NCBI RefSeq assembly: GCF_013111185.1
Contig: NZ_WVRE01000003.1
Location: 186,001 to 250,000, forward strand
Direction of reading: 5' to 3'
From: Ruegeria sp. HKCCD7303
Lineage (GTDB): Bacteria > Pseudomonadota > Alphaproteobacteria > Rhodobacterales > Rhodobacteraceae
Length of the DNA: 64,000 nucleotides
Below, piece by piece: positions 62,449 to 64,000 of this stretch. A program made the position numbers and the translations under genes. Every line of letters starts with the position of its first letter. Positions within the stretch are counted from its first letter, which is position 1. The notes under the pieces are model-generated. The model ran no database searches and had not been told where the DNA came from. It saw only the letters and a list, made by a program, of their open reading frames with translations.

Positions 62449-63081
62449 ATGTTCGATCCCGTAGATACCTACATGAATACGCTCGTTCCCATGGTCGTCG
62501 AGCAGACCAGCCGGGGCGAACGCGCTTACGATATTTTCTCACGTCTGCTGAAAGAGCGGATCATCTTCATCAACGGCCCGATTCATGATGGAATGAGCCA
62601 TTTGGTCGTCGCGCAGCTGTTGCACCTTGAGGCCGAGAATCCGAACAAGGAAATCTCGATCTACATCAACTCGCCTGGTGGTGTAGTAACAAGCGGTTTG
62701 TCTATTTACGATACAATGCAGTACATCAAGCCGAAATGTTCCACATTGGTGATCGGTCAGGCGGCGTCGATGGGGTCGGTTTTGTTGGCTGGTGGCGAGA
62801 AGGGAATGCGTTTCTCCTTGCCCAACAGCCGTATCATGGTTCACCAACCCAGCGGTGGCTACCAAGGCCAAGCCAGCGACATCATGATTCACGCAGCCGA
62901 GACGCAAAAGCTGAAGGATCGCCTGTATGACATTTACGTGCGTCATACCGGGCAGACCAAAAAGGCGGTTGAAAAAGCGCTGGACCGTGACAATTTCATG
63001 AGCCCGGAAGAGGCGAAAGACTGGGGCCACATCGACGAAATCGTCGAAAACCGTGCAAAAATGGACACAGATGAGGCCTGA
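62449..63081 (+). CDS. clpP: ATP-dependent Clp protease proteolytic subunit
   Basis: 210 residues from the ATG at 62449; an in-frame extension upstream is not needed. The catalytic serine is in [14 protein letters not shown] (S107), the histidine in MVHQPSGG (H132) and the aspartate in the [11 protein letters not shown] region. The motif [18 protein letters not shown] marks the oxyanion and binding region. ClpP forms the 14-subunit chamber that degrades unfolded proteins with ClpX/ClpA. clpX follows 131 bases downstream, as usual. Confidence 0.97.
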   Translation: MFDPVDTYMNTLVPMVVEQTSRGERAYDIFSRLLKERIIFINGPIHDGMSHLVVAQLLHLEAENPNKEISIYINSPGGVVTSGLSIYDTMQYIKPKCSTLVIGQAASMGSVLLAGGEKGMRFSLPNSRIMVHQPSGGYQGQASDIMIHAAETQKLKDRLYDIYVRHTGQTKKAVEKALDRDNFMSPEEAKDWGHIDEIVENRAKMDTDEA

Positions 63082-63212
63082 GACCGACACTCCGCGCCTT
63101 GGGCGCGGGGTTCATTTTGAGATTGTAGCCGCCAGAGTGCTGGCCTAAGCTGCACAAACAGGCGTAAGCGCATCCCTGACGGGGTGCAGGGACGAGGCCC
63201 GAAAGGTAGATC

Positions 63213-64000
63213 ATGGCGACGAATTCAGGCGGCGACGGTAAGAACACGCTCTACTGCAGTTTCTGCGGGAAAAGCCAGCACGAGGTGCGAAAACTGATCG
63301 CAGGCCCGACCGTATTCATCTGTGATGAATGTGTCGAGCTGTGCATGGACATCATCCGCGAAGAGACCAAGGCCAGCGGGCTGAAGTCGTCTGATGGCGT
63401 TCCAACGCCAAAGGATATTTGCGAGGTTCTCGACGATTACGTGATCGGTCAGGCCACAGCCAAGCGTGTTTTGTCGGTGGCGGTTCACAACCACTACAAA
63501 CGTTTGAATCATGCTCAGAAAGCTGGCAGCGATATTGAACTGGCGAAGTCGAATATTTTGCTGATCGGTCCCACCGGTTGCGGCAAGACTCTGCTGGCTC
63601 AAACACTGGCCCGCATCCTGGATGTTCCGTTCACCATGGCTGACGCAACGACGTTGACCGAAGCTGGCTATGTGGGCGAAGATGTCGAAAACATCATCCT
63701 CAAGCTCCTTCAAGCCAGTGAGTACAACGTTGAGCGCGCGCAGCGCGGCATCGTCTATATTGACGAGGTCGACAAGATCACGCGCAAGTCCGAAAACCCA
63801 TCGATCACGCGCGACGTGTCGGGCGAGGGCGTGCAGCAAGCGCTGCTGAAGCTGATGGAAGGCACCGTGGCCAGCGTTCCGCCGCAAGGAGGGCGCAAGC
63901 ATCCTCAGCAGGAATTCCTGCAAGTGGATACCACCAATATCCTGTTCATCTGCGGCGGCGCGTTTGCGGGCCTGGATAAGATCATCGCGCAGCGTGGCAA
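63213..64000 (+). CDS. clpX: ATP-dependent Clp protease ATP-binding subunit ClpX (3' truncated by the window edge)
   Basis: The first ~262 codons are visible. The N-terminal zinc-binding domain has C15 and C18 in LYCSFCGK and a second pair in [10 protein letters not shown]. The AAA+ domain has Walker [36 protein letters not shown] and Walker [15 protein letters not shown]. It unfolds substrates and feeds them to ClpP; in alphaproteobacteria it clears CtrA and other cell-cycle regulators, which ties it to GcrA upstream. The ATG at 63213 is the first codon. Confidence 0.96.
   Translation, partial: MATNSGGDGKNTLYCSFCGKSQHEVRKLIAGPTVFICDECVELCMDIIREETKASGLKSSDGVPTPKDICEVLDDYVIGQATAKRVLSVAVHNHYKRLNHAQKAGSDIELAKSNILLIGPTGCGKTLLAQTLARILDVPFTMADATTLTEAGYVGEDVENIILKLLQASEYNVERAQRGIVYIDEVDKITRKSENPSITRDVSGEGVQQALLKLMEGTVASVPPQGGRKHPQQEFLQVDTTNILFICGGAFAGLDKIIAQRG

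Overview
The window looks like a chromosomal segment of an alphaproteobacterium of the order Rhodobacterales, most likely the Roseobacter group (Ruegeria/Phaeobacter-like). The reasons are a gcrA cell-cycle regulator, a zwf-edd-eda Entner-Doudoroff operon, a GAF-containing PtsP beside lysC, a BigR/SqrR-type ArsR regulator, high-GC codon use in most genes, and intergenic repeats of a kind I associate with this order. No rRNA, tRNA, CRISPR array or intact insertion sequence was seen. Most genes are core or housekeeping; the accessory content lies in a few AT-richer islets.

Layout. 1-5.9 kb: 3' part of a GlcD-like FAD dehydrogenase, a FAS1 protein, apt, a small basic protein, a LysE exporter, then an AT-rich islet with a 40-residue secreted cysteine-rich peptide and a membrane-anchored partner of unknown function, and an alpha/beta hydrolase. 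5.9-13.4 kb: mtnP, an IalB-like periplasmic protein, a SulP/STAS anion transporter, flavin reductase, GNAT, EcsC, NUDIX, DUF1178 and SDR proteins. 13.6-25.5 kb: lysC, ptsP, zwf-edd-eda (with a promoter and a LacI-type operator), two aminotransferases, an SMP-30-like protein and a crotonase. 25.5-31.2 kb: DUF1992 protein, BenE transporter, valS and a dienelactone hydrolase. 31.3-37.7 kb: an orphan CoxL-type molybdenum hydroxylase overlapping a DUF2235 gene, NUDIX, gcrA, an ABC-2 permease and an EamA transporter. 38-46.5 kb: argD-argF, a haem-type membrane protein paired with a Tat-exported intradiol-dioxygenase-like protein, a PhyH-type dioxygenase, pirin, panE-like reductase, Pit phosphate transporter, NUDIX. 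46.6-55.3 kb: hrpB, meaB, rpmB, a copper pair (DUF2946-like protein and PCu(A)C chaperone), HdeD, CobB sirtuin, LMW-PTP, LysR and a small periplasmic protein. 55.5-64 kb: an AT-rich secreted orphan, lepA, an AT-rich orphan P-loop ATPase joined to lepA, small membrane and secreted proteins, a gene-poor 1.1 kb stretch with hairpins, a DnaA box and a structured-RNA candidate, an entericidin-like lipoprotein, the BigR-like regulator, clpP and the start of clpX.

How they fit together. Central carbon metabolism (Entner-Doudoroff), arginine synthesis, purine/MTA salvage, nitrogen-PTS signalling and protein quality control (ClpXP, LepA) are the recognisable functions. The parts most likely to be undescribed are the peptide/partner pair at 3.8-4.6 kb, the lepA-linked ATPase at 58.0-59.2 kb, the membrane-haem/Tat-dioxygenase pair at 40.2-41.3 kb, the orphan CoxL-DUF2235 pair, and the non-coding stretch at 60.4-61.5 kb. 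No single large novel system is evident; these are small candidates. All family assignments are by eye from sequence motifs, without database searches.
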